From Chionis minor (lineage: Eukaryota; Chordata; Aves; Charadriiformes; Chionididae), in NCBI GenBank assembly GCA_013398295.1, contig VZSF01001349.1, positions 313,614-377,613 on the forward strand: DNA of 64,000 nt. The letters run 5' to 3'. Under the pieces are notes generated by a model. The model was not told the DNA's origin. It did no database searches and saw nothing but the letters and a program-made list of their open reading frames with translations. Every line of letters starts with the position of its first letter. Within the stretch, counting starts at the first letter, position 1. The position numbers were made by a program, and so were the translations under genes. Shown one piece after another: positions 24,321 through 37,260 of the stretch.

Positions 24321-26288
24321 TTTTTTGACAATTTGTGCATGTAAAACCGGGCTTCACCAGATGCTTAGCAGAAGTTAACCTCGGTCTCAAAATAAACTCG
24401 TGTACCTGCTCGAGTCACAGAAATTAAGGGATGTAAAGCATTTGGGGCAGATTGCCATCTTTTAAATCAACTGTGGTTCATATGTACTTGAGTGTTGGTC
24501 AGGAAGCTGTGCCACGGGAGTAGAGAAGGCATTACGTGGGCTTGTAATTGCGCTAAACTGCGGACTTTAAGAGGGAGGGAAGGAACCAGATCCCACCCCA
24601 CAGTGGAAGACAGGGTCCCCATTTCTACTTTCTACCTGTAAGCTGTGCTTATCCTTCCCTTTTATCTCTCTGTCTCTCGAGTGACCTTTGCCCACGTGAA
24701 CTTTTTGGTATGCAGCTTTTAGAACCAGAGATTTCCCAACCTTGATATAAAATCAGGGTTTTCATTAACTCTGTAGTATAATAATAATAATAATAAAAAC
24801 AACTAGTAACAATACTAATATTCTGAAAGTGTTTCTGGTTGTTACAGCTCTCCATGTTCAGACACTGACTCCAAATACCAATCCGATACCAGCAGTCCCT
24901 GCATATGTATTTTGACTTCCAGAACGTGAGACAGGTTGTTTCTTAGAGTTCGAAACAGACAGAATAACTTGAAAAGTATGAAAGAATGTATTGGTTTGAT
25001 ATTTCTGCTTCTTTGTTTTGCGGGGGTTTGTGTTTGTTTTGCTGCAAGGAATCAAGAAATACTGTGTTTTTTGAACAAGTGACTTATAAGAAGGAAAGGA
25101 TTAATTATACTCATGAACCCTGTATTGTTAGCCACAGTGATAACTGTAGACATATTTTACTCCTATAAATAGCTCCTCTTTTATCTAACATCTTTCAGTC
25201 AGATGGTGCTAATATCCCTCCTTCCTCACTGAGATTCCTACAGTCCATATTTCAGCAGTATGTTTTATATGTAATACAATAAAATCCACAAAAAGTGCTG
25301 TTGCCTTGCATTCTGGTACAGTAGCATAAAATTATAAAAGGAATAATGGGTGTAGGGGATGAATAAGAATAGTCAGGTTTGGATTTCATTTTCTAAATGA
25401 ATTCAGCTGGACTGACAGCCCTAGAGGTGCCCTTAAGCAGAGAAATTGTTAGAGAACATTAGATTAGGTGATAATTGCAGGACAGAATAAAAATTGAACA
25501 ACTGGTTTTCTTTCTTTCTGGATTTTTGAGGATAACTGAATGGGTTTGGCATACTGAAAAATCAGGAAAACAGTGGGCTTCTCACATTGTTTGTCCTGAA
25601 AATTAAAACCTCAATAATGTAAAAATGCTGAAAAGCCTCCAAAGGTATTCTACAAAATTCCGAACTTGTATTGCCAAGAGGGCATTTACTTATGTTAGGG
25701 CTCCATCTACAGTCATGAGGATGAAAACCTCACCACGGCAGCTAACTCTGCATCTGGGGCTTCACGGGTTCACCATATTTAACAACATAAACTCTCTCCT
25801 TTTATTTGGGTCAGCATACTTCAAGCTGATTTTCAGCCACAATTAAAGTATCTGATCTCTACTTCCAGGAAAGCAGAAAATAAGGTTATACTCCCTGTTT
25901 CTTTATATACCGGTAGTCTGGTAGGGTTGGCTTAAATTTCAAGTAGTTCTGTTATCAAAAGGCTAGCAGGCACAGAGAATCTTATCATATAATCTCACTC
26001 ACATGTTTACCAAGTTCCATTTTTAAAATTGTTAGGATTTTCACCCCTTAACTATTTCAGTTGGAGACGCTCTTCAAGAACATTGTCTCTCAGATGATAA
26101 GCACTATTCCAGTACTTGCAATTTAAATGTATTCCTGGGCTTCTTGTATACTCTTAATTTTAAGCCACTATTGATCTTGAGTTAAAATATATTGGGTGTA
26201 ATCCTCACCCTCAATTTAAGATAATATTTAGAAACAGTTATAGTACTTAACATAACTAAATTAAATGAAATAGTGTTCTTTTATTTAG
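24321..26288. other. Intergenic, nothing recognised
   Basis: Contains a (TAA)n microsatellite at about 24778-24795. Remaining open frames are short and unassignable. Confidence 0.5.
24778..24795. repeat. (TAA)n microsatellite
   Basis: About six TAA units in a row; simple sequence. Confidence 0.85.
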
Positions 26289-26403
26289 TACTTCTGCCCA
26301 TCCGCATATGAATTGGAATTTGATTTAGCTCTTCCATGCTTTTGGAACAGTCAACCACAAGAGAAAACAGCTGCTTGTGAGGAAAATGGAAGCTGAGCAA
26401 TAC
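26289..26403 (+). other. 115-nt exon-like segment
   Basis: Preceded by TTCTTTTATTTAG and followed by AATAC|GTAAGT at 26404. One frame is open for 35 codons from the acceptor (starts YFCPSAYELEFDLALPCF, ends EENGS) and then reaches TGA at 26394-26396, before the donor. The stop upstream of a splice donor makes a noncoding exon more likely than a coding one. No family recognised. Confidence 0.2.
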
Positions 26404-28381
26404 GTAAGTGCAAATATGTTTATTTCTCTAGTACTGCCTCTGTGTTAATCTATTGAATAATTATTCTTATATAAATAAAAAAACAGCAAACAAAAAATAC
26501 CCAAATCTCGTCCTTCGCTTATAAAACAAGTAGAGGGTGGTAGCAAATTAGGGGAAATAGTTAAATATCAAAAATGACAATAAAAAGGAGGGCTAAACAT
26601 GGGACAATGCAAAGCGTTGACATGGCTTACTGCAAGTCTCACACTTCAGCAAACAGACTCCTGACGTTGACGAGACAAAGCTTAGAGGTACAAAGATCAG
26701 GCTCGCAGTTTTTGTATATGAACAGTTAATCTGCACTAATGAGAGTTTAGCTACTGACGGCACAATAGTAGCCCAGAAATGCACGGAACAGCGGGCATTT
26801 GTCTTGAGCATGACCAAGCATGTTAAAAAGTTGTAAGAATCTAAAAAGAGTGTTGTTAAAGAACGTGACAACTGTAAAGTAACTAAGGTTGAGCATTGGA
26901 TTTTCTAGTTAGAAAATGAAGGCTGAGTAATTGAAATGAGGGAGAAACAATTACCTAGGGTTGGTTTTTTTTAAGTTGTTAATAACTTTTTAATAAATAG
27001 CACATGGAAAAAAGAAACCCAGTTGTCAATTTTCTTCTAAAACGGAGCTCACACAGAGTGGATGCTTTCTCTGCATGCCCGTGCCGCTGCAGAAGCCGTC
27101 GCCGTGGCTGTCCCCGGAGGGTGCCAGCACCCCAAGAGCCGCGAGGCACGCTGTGCCCCCCTCTTCTCTGCGGGGCAGCCTGCGCTCAGGGAACGTGTAC
27201 ACTGGTGCCGTCCCTCCTGGTAACCTGCGTGTCAAAACCACTATTTGCTAATGTTCTGGTGGGTCTGAAACTGGAATAGATGCGTGCCCGTTTCCTGCAT
27301 GCCTTGGCAAGGAAGAAATATTACAGAAGGAAACAAAATGCAAAATGAGAACAAGCAGCTCCAGCAGATGCGGCTGTAGGAAAATATTGTCTGGAAAAGG
27401 GAGGTGGATGTGGGCACAAAAAGTGTCTCTCTAGACTAGTTACGTTGCAGCACTCCCTGCTTAAATGAGAATCAGCAACATTATCAAAGAAACTACCCGG
27501 GTAAAAATCAGGAACAGCACTCCAAATCAACGAGACCAAGCTCGTGCAAGTTTGAAAATACGGGAGAAATGAGTTCTAGTACAGTTATCTCGGTGTTTGC
27601 CAGTAGAGGGAAGGGAAATTTTTTTTACAATTCTTAGAGAGGCATAAAAAGTGCGTGCAGCTCAACTAAAGAAAAAGTCTGCAGTACTAGGTATTTGGTG
27701 AACTACAGGAAATTCAGTGAAATAATTTCAAAGGGTTTGTATGCGTTTTAGGTTGGTTTGGTGTGGTGTTTTGTTTTTGTTTTTTTTTAATCATGAGTAG
27801 ATAATACTTTTATCACTGTGGCAGGTTTCTGCTGTTCTTCTGCAGTGGATTGTAGAAAAGATATCAGCAAATAGAAGAAAATGTGGGAGACCGGAAAGAG
27901 CGTGCTTACGGAGAAGGACGAGGTCTGTGGTCATTTAAAGTTATAGCTTTTTGTCTTGTGTTGTTCTAAGTGTCACCATGTTTTACAGGCTTCCAGAACA
28001 GCGTTGCACACTTTTTTTCAGCCGGAGTAAATTGTATTTTGATGCATGCAAAACATTTATGAGCAGGAACCAGTACATTTATAAACACAGTAACCTCAGA
28101 GTATGAATTTAAAATTTGATCCAAAGAAATGTGAATAGCCTTTTAAAAAACAAGTGAATTACTTTGAGTATACAATCAGTGAGGAGAAATTTTCACAATG
28201 AAAAGAAAGCTTAGGCTGTCCAAAACTTGCCAGCATTTTGGATGCTTACATATGTTCAGAGTTTTTAGGCCTCTTATTACAAAAAGTTCATTTGTAGGTT
28301 GGCCAGAACAGCAAAACCACTACATAAGTTGGCTAAAGAAAGGAAACCATTTCACTGATCAGCAGTGTGTGATTTAGCTTT
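26404..28381. other. Intergenic; isolated GC-rich patch at 27060-27240
   Basis: Mostly AT-rich. About 27060-27240 is markedly GC-richer, with several CpGs and CCCC runs, and opens frames on both strands (91 codons plus, 71 minus). I recognise no protein, promoter architecture or repeat family there. Confidence 0.4.
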
Positions 28382-28792
28382 TTGAGAGTCAGAGAGGCTC
28401 TTGTGATTGCTCCTGTTTTAGTCTCCCTGTGCTTCAAAAACCCCTTCATATTGTGCACAGCTGCTAACACTTACAGTTTGGGGATAGTGTTGACACAGGA
28501 ACACAAAGGGTTTGAGATATTGCTAGCTTATTACCAGGGTGGGAGGTCAGTAGGAGGACGTGTGGGGGTAGAAGTTTTCAAAAGACAAATTATTGCACAA
28601 GTAACTCGTGACTATGGTCAAAGACTGTTTCCTTGGTTGGAAATTTACGATCAGGGTAGACCATGCATCTCATTCACTGATTCTACAGATTCGGGTATTC
28701 TGAGGCAAACTCACCAAGCAGTTGCAGATCTACCCCACCGTGCTGCTGAGCTGAACACAACCATGGCAATGCTGTTGCATTTTGATTGCTAG
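28382..28792 (+). other. Unrecognised 136-codon open frame
   Basis: Open for 136 codons, from a TTG and not an ATG; the product includes LFPWLEIYDQGRPCISFTDS and QTHQAVADLPHRAAELNTTM. The residue mix looks more protein-like than most chance frames here, but no motif identifies a family. From about 28863 to 29220 two further frames stay open for 40 or so codons each, so the stretch might be a decayed retrocopy or transposon. It is not claimed as a gene. Confidence 0.2.
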
Positions 28793-31700
28793 TTGGAAGT
28801 TGTTCCGTAAACAGGAATGAGTAAACTTGGCTAAAAAAATAAATTTGAAAAAAACACCTTTTCTATTCTAGACCCACGAGTTGCTGAAACTGGAAGTAGA
28901 ATCTCAAAATCTGTGCTATGTGTGAACAAGCAGCTGACAAGCCACTTCGTTGAGAAAGTTTCTTCTTCAGCTATCACAGCAAAAGCTTATTATTCACCGT
29001 GTGAAATAAGGAGTATTCTACAGGAGATGAAAAACAGTTGATGATGGCAAGGATGGGGCACTGATGATGCACAGGTAAATGTGGTCGGTACATCCAATCA
29101 AAGGACATGTGGAAAGATGAACAGAATCTGACCCCTTTGCGGGCTTATTTTAACGATGCTGGTTGGGCCCCTCCAGTGATGGGTACCTGTTACATCAGAC
29201 TGTACTTCATTTTTTGAGAAAAGGGAGATAACATCATGGTTTTTAGGAAGCTTCAGATTTCGTACGTTATGCTTGGACCTGAGTGAGGTTCTCTCAGTCT
29301 AGCAACTCTGGACATTTTCACAAAATGGTCTATAAAGAAACCAAGGTTGCTGGTTGCACTTGGGTTGAGGTTAAAGACTTAAAATTTTTTAGTAAGTTTG
29401 TCAAGCTCTCTAGTCTGTAGAGAAAGAGAAGTTGTTTGCAGAGTGACTCAGATGAAGAATTTAACCAAACCTTCATCGACCACCAGAGAGAAGAAATCAA
29501 GAGAGCTTAAACCACTAGGTGAAGCCTTTGTAAATACCCTCAAGGGATTTGGAGCAAACTGAAAAAAATACTATTGTCATGGATGAAGTTCCTAAAAAGG
29601 AAAAAAAAAAAACCCTAATTTGGATGATGTAGAAAACCTGTAGATAAAAATCATGTTTATTTCTACAAAAATGAAAAGACTCTAGCAGGCAAGGACACCT
29701 AACTGTACTTTTTATGATGTCTCCAAGCATGTTTTTACAATCCTAGGAGAAAGAAAAGCAGGACTCCTTTGAGGGATCCAATAAAATACTGATACTTATA
29801 TAAGAAGTAATGAATAGGATACATTGGGTCCCAAGACTTTATTCGGAGTTGTTAATAAGGAATAGATGATGTGATAACAAGGATTTCAGTAAAATTGCCT
29901 CAACATAATGATTGTATGATGTGCTGACTAACAAAGACTTTGAAGCAAGAAGCAAAGAAACAATTTCCATCTGTTCAAAAATGTTGTGCATTCTTTATAA
30001 ATACACAGGATTAAAGGAAAGAACCACCTGATTTCAGCATCTGTTTCTTTTCAAATGGAAACAAATGAAGGTTAGTAAGCTTTTGGCTGTTGGATTAGTT
30101 TTGGTGGGGTTTTTTTACTTGTTTGTTTCTCCAAAACTCGGGTTAAAAAAATGGGGTAATAATACGTCCAATAGTAACAACTTGGTGTTGCGTTCAGAGA
30201 GAAAGAATTTGGATTCCTATCCAAAACATATGTTTTTCTGTAGAAGTCAGAAGGGGTGGAAAAAAGCTCTCAAAACTTTGAAGCTAAAGAAATTTTGTAC
30301 AAAATGAACATGTCAGTGTGGTTCAACTGGCAAACAGTGAGTTGCCTGTAACCTCCAGGCTGTTCTTAGACTGCGTGACAATCACTGCACAGAGCTGCAA
30401 TTTCACCCGATCACTGTGATGCAGGTGAGATCTTTGCAACTCCTTTCTCCGCCAGCTTTATTTCCGTAAAAATTCTACAACCCCTAAACTGCTGTTAATA
30501 TCCTGCTTGCGTTAACTCTGATTTTAACGATAATCTATGCCACCAAATTAGTTAATTTTAATGCTCACTGAAAATTGAGAGGTTGGAGCTGAAAAAGTAG
30601 GAAAACTTCCGTTCCTTGAGGTATCTCGTTGATTTTAATCACAGTCAAAATTCACACTTTAACCAGCATAATTCAAATCAACCTCCCTTGTCACCGGCAG
30701 AGTGCAAAGCATCCATCTGAAGGCCTTGAGATGTAAGGTGTTTGACTGGACCTTCTCTCCACTCTGCAAAGCACCCCGCAAACCGCTGCTCTACAAATGG
30801 ATTCATAGAGGTCTCACGAGCAAGGTCAGTCCTTGGCTTGTCTCTTCCTTCATCTGCTCTCGTGACCCGTAGCCTTGAAGTGCTGACACATCAAGCTCCA
30901 TTACAGTTGTTTGCAGCTTTCTAGATGTTTACTGGACAAGTTGGTTTTGCCCTTATTGGCTTTTGTCCACTGCGAGGATATAAAACGCGCAGAAACTGAC
31001 AGAGGTGGGGAGAACACATAGAGCTTTACAGTATTACAGGGGGTGGATGGGAAAGGGGAGGCGTTGTGATGTACAGACTTTAATCAGAATTAAAGCAGTT
31101 GCATGTTTGGGCTTGATGTTTTTAGTTTGACTCTATATTGATACCCTAGTGGAAGTATAATTTTAGCGTGCCTATGTGCTTATCACTCTTTTCTAGTCAA
31201 ATGTATTACAGACAGAAATTTAATTGTAATTTATATTTTTCTGGTTAAACATATATACAGAAAGTAGAGAGGGCTGAAACTATGAGACATTTGTATCCAT
31301 GGCAGGGAGAGATTCCATGTAAAACGTGGACCTTTTCAACCCTACTTATGAGCAAACAGAAGTGCCGTGTCCTCGTACCAGGACAAAAAGTTCTGCTTTT
31401 AACAAAACATTATTCTATCTGTTTTGTTTAATGGTTAGCTTTTGGTTGAGTGTATTAGCCAGCATAACTTGCCTAACCGATAGCTCTAGAAAGGCGCTGA
31501 TGTTTGAATTGTGTAAACACCAAAGATGGTGTTTATTTACGTTGCTATGAAGTGATGAGCTTGACAGAAAGTAGATCACACTTACGAAAGACAAGAAACT
31601 TTATAATGGTAAGATGTGTGAAGCTGTAGATTAATTTCACAAATGAGGTTAGGGAATCCCCACTGCTTAAGAGTTTTTAAAACTATTCCAAATGTGATGC

Positions 31701-32195
31701 GTGTTCTCAACCATAAGCTGGGAGAGACAAAAAAGGCTGAACTATGAACAACAAAGCCTCCTACCCCGTCTCAGTACTTAACGTTTCACAATAATAGTCA
31801 GGGACATCAACAATTTTAAGCAATTACTCTAGTGACAATTCGTTCTTAAAAATCTTTGTTGTGATTCAAATGATATGACTTTGTTGCTTCTTATACTGGA
31901 AGAATCAACAGGAATTTTTGTAATATTCCTGTAATTTTCTAAAGGTTCGTTTGTGTTCTGTGAAAAAATGTTGGTGTTAAGAGTTGGTGTAGGGTGTGGC
32001 CACGTGAGTAGGTGCTGCTCTACGCTAAGAAGCCACGCGTATGGTCTTAGTTCTTGGTAAATTTAAGTAATTTGCTACTTGCCAAAGGACATTTAAGGTA
32101 CCCCACACCTACAGATCTGTCAGCCAGGTTCCTTTGCGGCTCAGGTTATTGCAGAGCAGCAGTGCCGCCTTTCTGCTTTCAACTCCACGTGTGAG
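28793..32195. other. Intergenic, possible decayed insertion then plain sequence
   Basis: The first part (to about 29520) shows fragmentary open frames that may continue the unidentified element at 28382. The rest is ordinary AT-rich sequence without recognisable repeats or exons. Confidence 0.4.
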
Positions 32196-32489
32196 ATGCA
32201 GAAGGTCATTTGCGGTCCTCTGAGAAGGGAGAGGTGTCCGGCACGGGGCCGTGGACAGCGAGGGAGGTGGCAGTGTGAGTCTGCAGCGGAGACGGGCATC
32301 GTTCAGACAAGTCCTTTACTAACCCGCGCATCACCGTTGCTGATTAACGCCGCTCAGCGTATTGTGTTTGGCACCTGGTACAAGCATTTGCGTAGGGAGA
32401 CGGGTCTAGACCTAGTTCACCTGAGATCCGGAGAAGCCACTCTCTCCATGGATTTTTCCAGCTTTAGGGAGACTACAGTGCCTGACTAG
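32196..32489 (+). other. GC-rich patch with 97-codon open frame
   Basis: A local GC-rich island in AT-rich surroundings. An ATG-initiated frame of 97 codons crosses it; the product is arginine-rich near its start and carries no recognisable domain. Composition alone could explain the open frame. Confidence 0.2.
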
Positions 32490-33479
32490 GGCCTAACGGG
32501 GATGTGGGAAGTAACTACTCCTGTGTAAGTTCATACCCAAGCTTACCCAATAGTGATTTTCTTGTGAAACAGATCTGATTTTCCTTGTTGAAGTCCATCT
32601 AAGGAGATGACTAGTTGTGTTAAATAGTTATTTTTGTCAATTGCTGTTTCTTAAGTTGGAATAACTTGATTTTTAAAAGTACAATTATTTTGCTTAGCGG
32701 TAAAATTATACAATTGTACTTCTGGTATGAGATTTGTTAATTTTGGCATAGGTTTTCTAAAATTACATCGCGTGCTGTTGAGCACTTATATTGCCATTGA
32801 GTAGAATGACAGCATTATAAGTATTTGACTTTTTCTGTACTTTTACGGTTGCATGTTTAGCGAGGTCCGACGTTATCTATCTGACAATATTGCATCTTGA
32901 TTTTGATAATCATAGTACAATTAATAAGGTCCCATGGTAAACCGAATGAAGTTGTACCAAAGTTATACGAAGCTGTAACTGCCATTTTACTTGAGAAAGC
33001 TTAGCTATAAAATATAATGGGACTTGCCTGAAGGCACACAGCAAATCTTTCAGAAAGCCAGAGCGGGTTTGAATTTATTTTTTCTATCTTTTGTTTTAAA
33101 TATAAGATATATTTCTTCTTCCAAATAAGGTAAGACATGTAGGGAGAAATTATCATGGTCGTATACCCCACAAAAGAAACAGATTATGCAGTAGTGTACA
33201 TTAGCATATATGTTTGCACTTGCAAGTTAAGATCAGTCATCAAAAATTTCATCTTAAATGAAAATTTTAATAAGTATGTGCATTTGAACAACTATAGAGC
33301 TTTATTATCTGAACTGTGGCTTTCTCCAAAGATGCATAAATATGCATCTACTTGAAAGATTTCTAATATTGCTATATTAAAATTCTTATTATCAATTAAG
33401 AAAAATATCTGTGGAACAACAAATTATTTTTCCACATGCAAAATTCTTTAGAACTGTGTGGTCTAAAAATGAGCCATTT
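32490..33479. other. Intergenic, nothing recognised
   Basis: AT-rich single-copy-looking sequence. No feature supported. Confidence 0.5.
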
Positions 33480-34350
33480 CCAAATAAAATTGAGCTATGT
33501 GGAAGAAATTGAGGGAAAAATCCTTAAGGTGACTTTTAAATGAAAATGAAATGTCTTTTAGTAAGTTTCAGAGGTACAATATTACAGACTAGTAGAATTG
33601 TATCTCATTAATTTCAAACATAGATTTTATGTGAGGCTATTTGATTATAATTTGATTATCTGACCCTGTAATTAAAGTTTATTGCCAATTTCAAAGCTTA
33701 TGTGTAAAATGAACTGGTTTTCTTCAAAGCAATATACAATCCATTGGACTCATTGACTTCTAGTTTTGCATTTAAATCGAAAAGTCTGTTATAACATGAC
33801 AAACAGGTTCAGTTTTTGATCATTAATCCTGCTAAGCAATATTCATAAATTCAATTTTGAATCAGTTGGAATACTTTTCTTTTATTAGTTTCTGTGTTAT
33901 TAAATGAGATTGTTTCTGACTAATATATTTCTGGACTCAAACTGTAGCTCCAAGCTGTTATTCAAATCAAATAACATGCCCCTTACTTGTGCCTAGCACT
34001 AATAAATGCCAACTTGTGATACATTTGCTGGAGACTGTCACGAATATTAAAGGAGGCAATAATGCCACTAATGTCTCATAAGTAAGCTTATTTTTCTAAA
34101 GGGCTGAAATCAGTCTTCCTACTGAGGGGGGCAAAGGGGGAAGAACCTTTAAGACTTAAAGCCTAAAGCATTATTTTACCCAGCTAAACATTATTATTGA
34201 GGAGGTAAATGACCAAGAAATTACCACTGGAGAGAATGAAAAATATAACATGTAACTTCTGATGCCACCCTGAGCAACAGAAATGCATCCACTGGCTAAG
34301 CATATGCTGGCTTTAGTAGAATTGCATGTTCATTGGTTTGGAGGCATGTT
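33480..34350. promoter_or_regulatory. Candidate conserved noncoding block
   Basis: Repeat-free AT-rich block with dense homeodomain cores (repeated ATTA/TAAT) and no long open frame. The resemblance to enhancer-type conserved DNA is by eye only. Confidence 0.25.
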
Positions 34351-36199
34351 TTTCTCCCTCTGAGTGCTTGAATTAAAGGAAGAAGAAAAAAAAATCCCTT
34401 TTACTGTTATTGTCAACCTCCTACTTCAGTTCTTTTGAGATATCACTGGTAATAGTTAGGGGGTTTAGCACAGAACACAAGTTTAACATGTTGACGTGAA
34501 CTTATCTAAATAGGATTAACTTGTTGAAGTCATCATCCCGCAACCTGGACAACTCGGGAAGGAGAGGATTGAGTGGGGCAGGGGGTATGACTGGGACTGA
34601 GAGATGTAGCACGGACCCTATCTGTGTCCCAGTTGGACACAAGGGCAATGCTGAGATTTTGACACAATCATTTTACCTATTTTGCTTACTCCTGTCTCGC
34701 AATAGTCACCCTTTTTTTGTTGGAAGTGGAATATTGATAATGAAGGTCTCTTCTATGAGTCTACGTACTTTTCCATGCCACTGAGCCACATATTCATCCC
34801 TTTGTTTCTCCAGCTTTTCCCCAAATGTTAAAAATGTAATTAAAAAGAGAGGTAGTTGTGTTTTGTATTTTGTGCAGTATGAGTTCTGAGCTTTCCTACT
34901 TCCTCAAAAGTTCTGTACAATAACCTTGTATTTTCTTTTCTAAAAGCAAAAAGAAAATCTCATCTGTGTTCAAGTTCATTAGTGGCAGTATCACAGAGTG
35001 TACCAAAATAACTGGTAGGTTCTGGTAGAGCAACTAATGTACTTGGGTATGGTTCACTTTTTTTTTTTTTTTTACATGATGATTCCTACATGAAAGGTGC
35101 TTGTCATTGGGAAGGATGGAAGGGTCGAGACAAAATCTGATGGTCTGTTTTATGATCGCCTTCAGTTTTTACAAGCCGTTGTGTGTTGTGCAGGATGCGT
35201 TCCGGTTTGAGTTTACAAATTGGCGGTGACCTCTGCATTCGGCTCTTTCAGAAAGCTGCTCTTTCTTCACGGAGCTCATTGGGAATTCTGTAGCCTGGCT
35301 GGAAGGGCTGCGCTGCTGGCGCGTGGTTATGGCCTGCAGCCATACCACCTCACCTCGGGCGCTGAGCTTGTCACAGCTCGTAAGCTAACGGGTCACGCCA
35401 GGCGAGTTCTCAACGGGATGCCCACACTTTGCTCCTAGGTTGTTCAGTTTTCCATGTAAAACAGAAACTAATCATGACTTCTCATCGTTAGATATATTAT
35501 TGGACTATCCGGAGCTGAGGCGGAGCTACAGTTCACAGAACAGATGAACAATACTCGCCTAAAGTGTCCTGTAATTTTACTGATTTTTTTTTTTTTTTAA
35601 ATTCTAAAATGTTGCCTAGTTTAACAAATGCTACGATCCTCCCCAAAGAGGGATTCGTATCAGTTCCACATCTCTCTGTAAGTTCTCATTATTTCTGAAG
35701 TGCAGTGGAACCATTTGGTTTGAACGCTTCTGTGTTATTTTTTTAAATGGCAAATTTTTATTTGGCACTTGTTATTATAGACATAGTACTTAGTTCTTAC
35801 AATGAATATAGTAAGGTGACAGACTGTCATATATAATGCAGGTTACGACTGATAGCGTGTGATCCTAAGCTTGGATAGTATGATGCAAAAATTACTTGAA
35901 ATATATTTATATGTCCATCTTCTTGTGACCAGGATCAGTCCTCAAATTGCGAGTTAGAACAGCCTCAGCCTGCATGGCGAGAAAGAAGCCCACTCAGAAG
36001 TGGCTGTGGTATCTCGCTATCTTAACTAGGTAACAGCAAAGTTCTTCTATCTACTCTTAAAACTATGTTACATACTGCACTGCTTTGATATTACCAGAGA
36101 AACTAAATCCAGGCCAGGATTTAGTGGCCAGGTCCATTTCAATGGGTAGTTTTCTCTGACAACAATGGAGTGCTGCTTCTCTTGCTACACTTTTTCAGA
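34351..36199. other. Intergenic with poly(T) tracts
   Basis: Contains T16 at 35058-35073 and T15 at 35584-35598, and a slightly GC-richer patch at about 35200-35440 with a 72-codon frame of no recognised family. Confidence 0.5.
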
Positions 36200-37260
36200 T
36201 TTTTTGATTAAAAATGAGTTATTTTGGATACAACCTTTTTAGCTGAAGAGGCATTTGATACCTGGATTTAAGAACCAAGAAAATTTGGCTGCTTGTAACA
36301 AAATAAGCTACCTGATGCAGTGATCTTTTTAGGGTGGAAGAAGAGGTATTGTTTAATCTTAAAGGTAGACTGCTCTCATAATATGTTCATCCTAAGTTAA
36401 ATATCTAATAGCCATACAAATTTTGTGGTATACCAAACCAGTCTTAACAGTTATCTTTCATATTTTTGGTTTTAAGAATGAACTTGCTGACTTTAGTTCA
36501 CGTCTAATTATCATCTTCCCTTTTTGAAAGATAAGATGGGAATCGGGAAGTGTGGTAAAGCCTCTGTCTGGCATAGTCAGTTATATTAACAGCAATAACA
36601 AAGGCCAATAATAGTGCATGGATTGCTAGGGATTCTCAATTAGCTTTGTAAGAATGCCAGAACAATGAAAGCTTTTGCCTAATTAAAAGATTAAGAATCT
36701 AGGGCTAGATGCATTGGCAAGTTGTGTTTGGTTTTTGCTGCATGTTTCCGAAGATGTGCACTCATACCTGCTTTTTATTCCTATAACCATCAATTAGTTT
36801 ATACAAATGTATAGCCCATAACCTGCTTTCATTTAGCCTTCAATAGCTCATCTCCTCCAGGCTTCCTAGGAAAGTATTTCCTAGAAAAGTTGGAAATAAC
36901 ACTCAGCGTGTGCTTGCTTTTCAATATGTGCTTCAATATTTCACTGAATAAATGTGGGAATTTTCACAATGAATGTGAAAATTAACACCAATGTTAGTGT
37001 TTTCTTAAGGTAAGTCCCTAATTATTATTATTACTTCTTAATCAAATCAATTTAGATTTTCAGAAAAAAAAAAAATGGAGCATCTGAAGATGCTTGCTGT
37101 TTGACATCTAATAAAAAATCAATTAGGCTTGGCATGATTGTTTAAACATTGCTTAGGTTGCAATTCTGCTTTAAAGTACTATTTTAGAGAAACTTATGAT
37201 AGTGGTTATCATAACATCTGGCTATGTCACTCAAAGGATCCCTGAAAATAATTTAAAGTA
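36200..37260. promoter_or_regulatory. Candidate conserved noncoding block with inverted repeats
   Basis: Repeat-free AT-rich block carrying two perfect inverted repeats: 10-bp arms at 36959-36968/36974-36983 and 8-bp arms at 37194-37201/37207-37214. No open frame of note. A regulatory role is inferred only from appearance and position between developmental genes. Confidence 0.25.
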
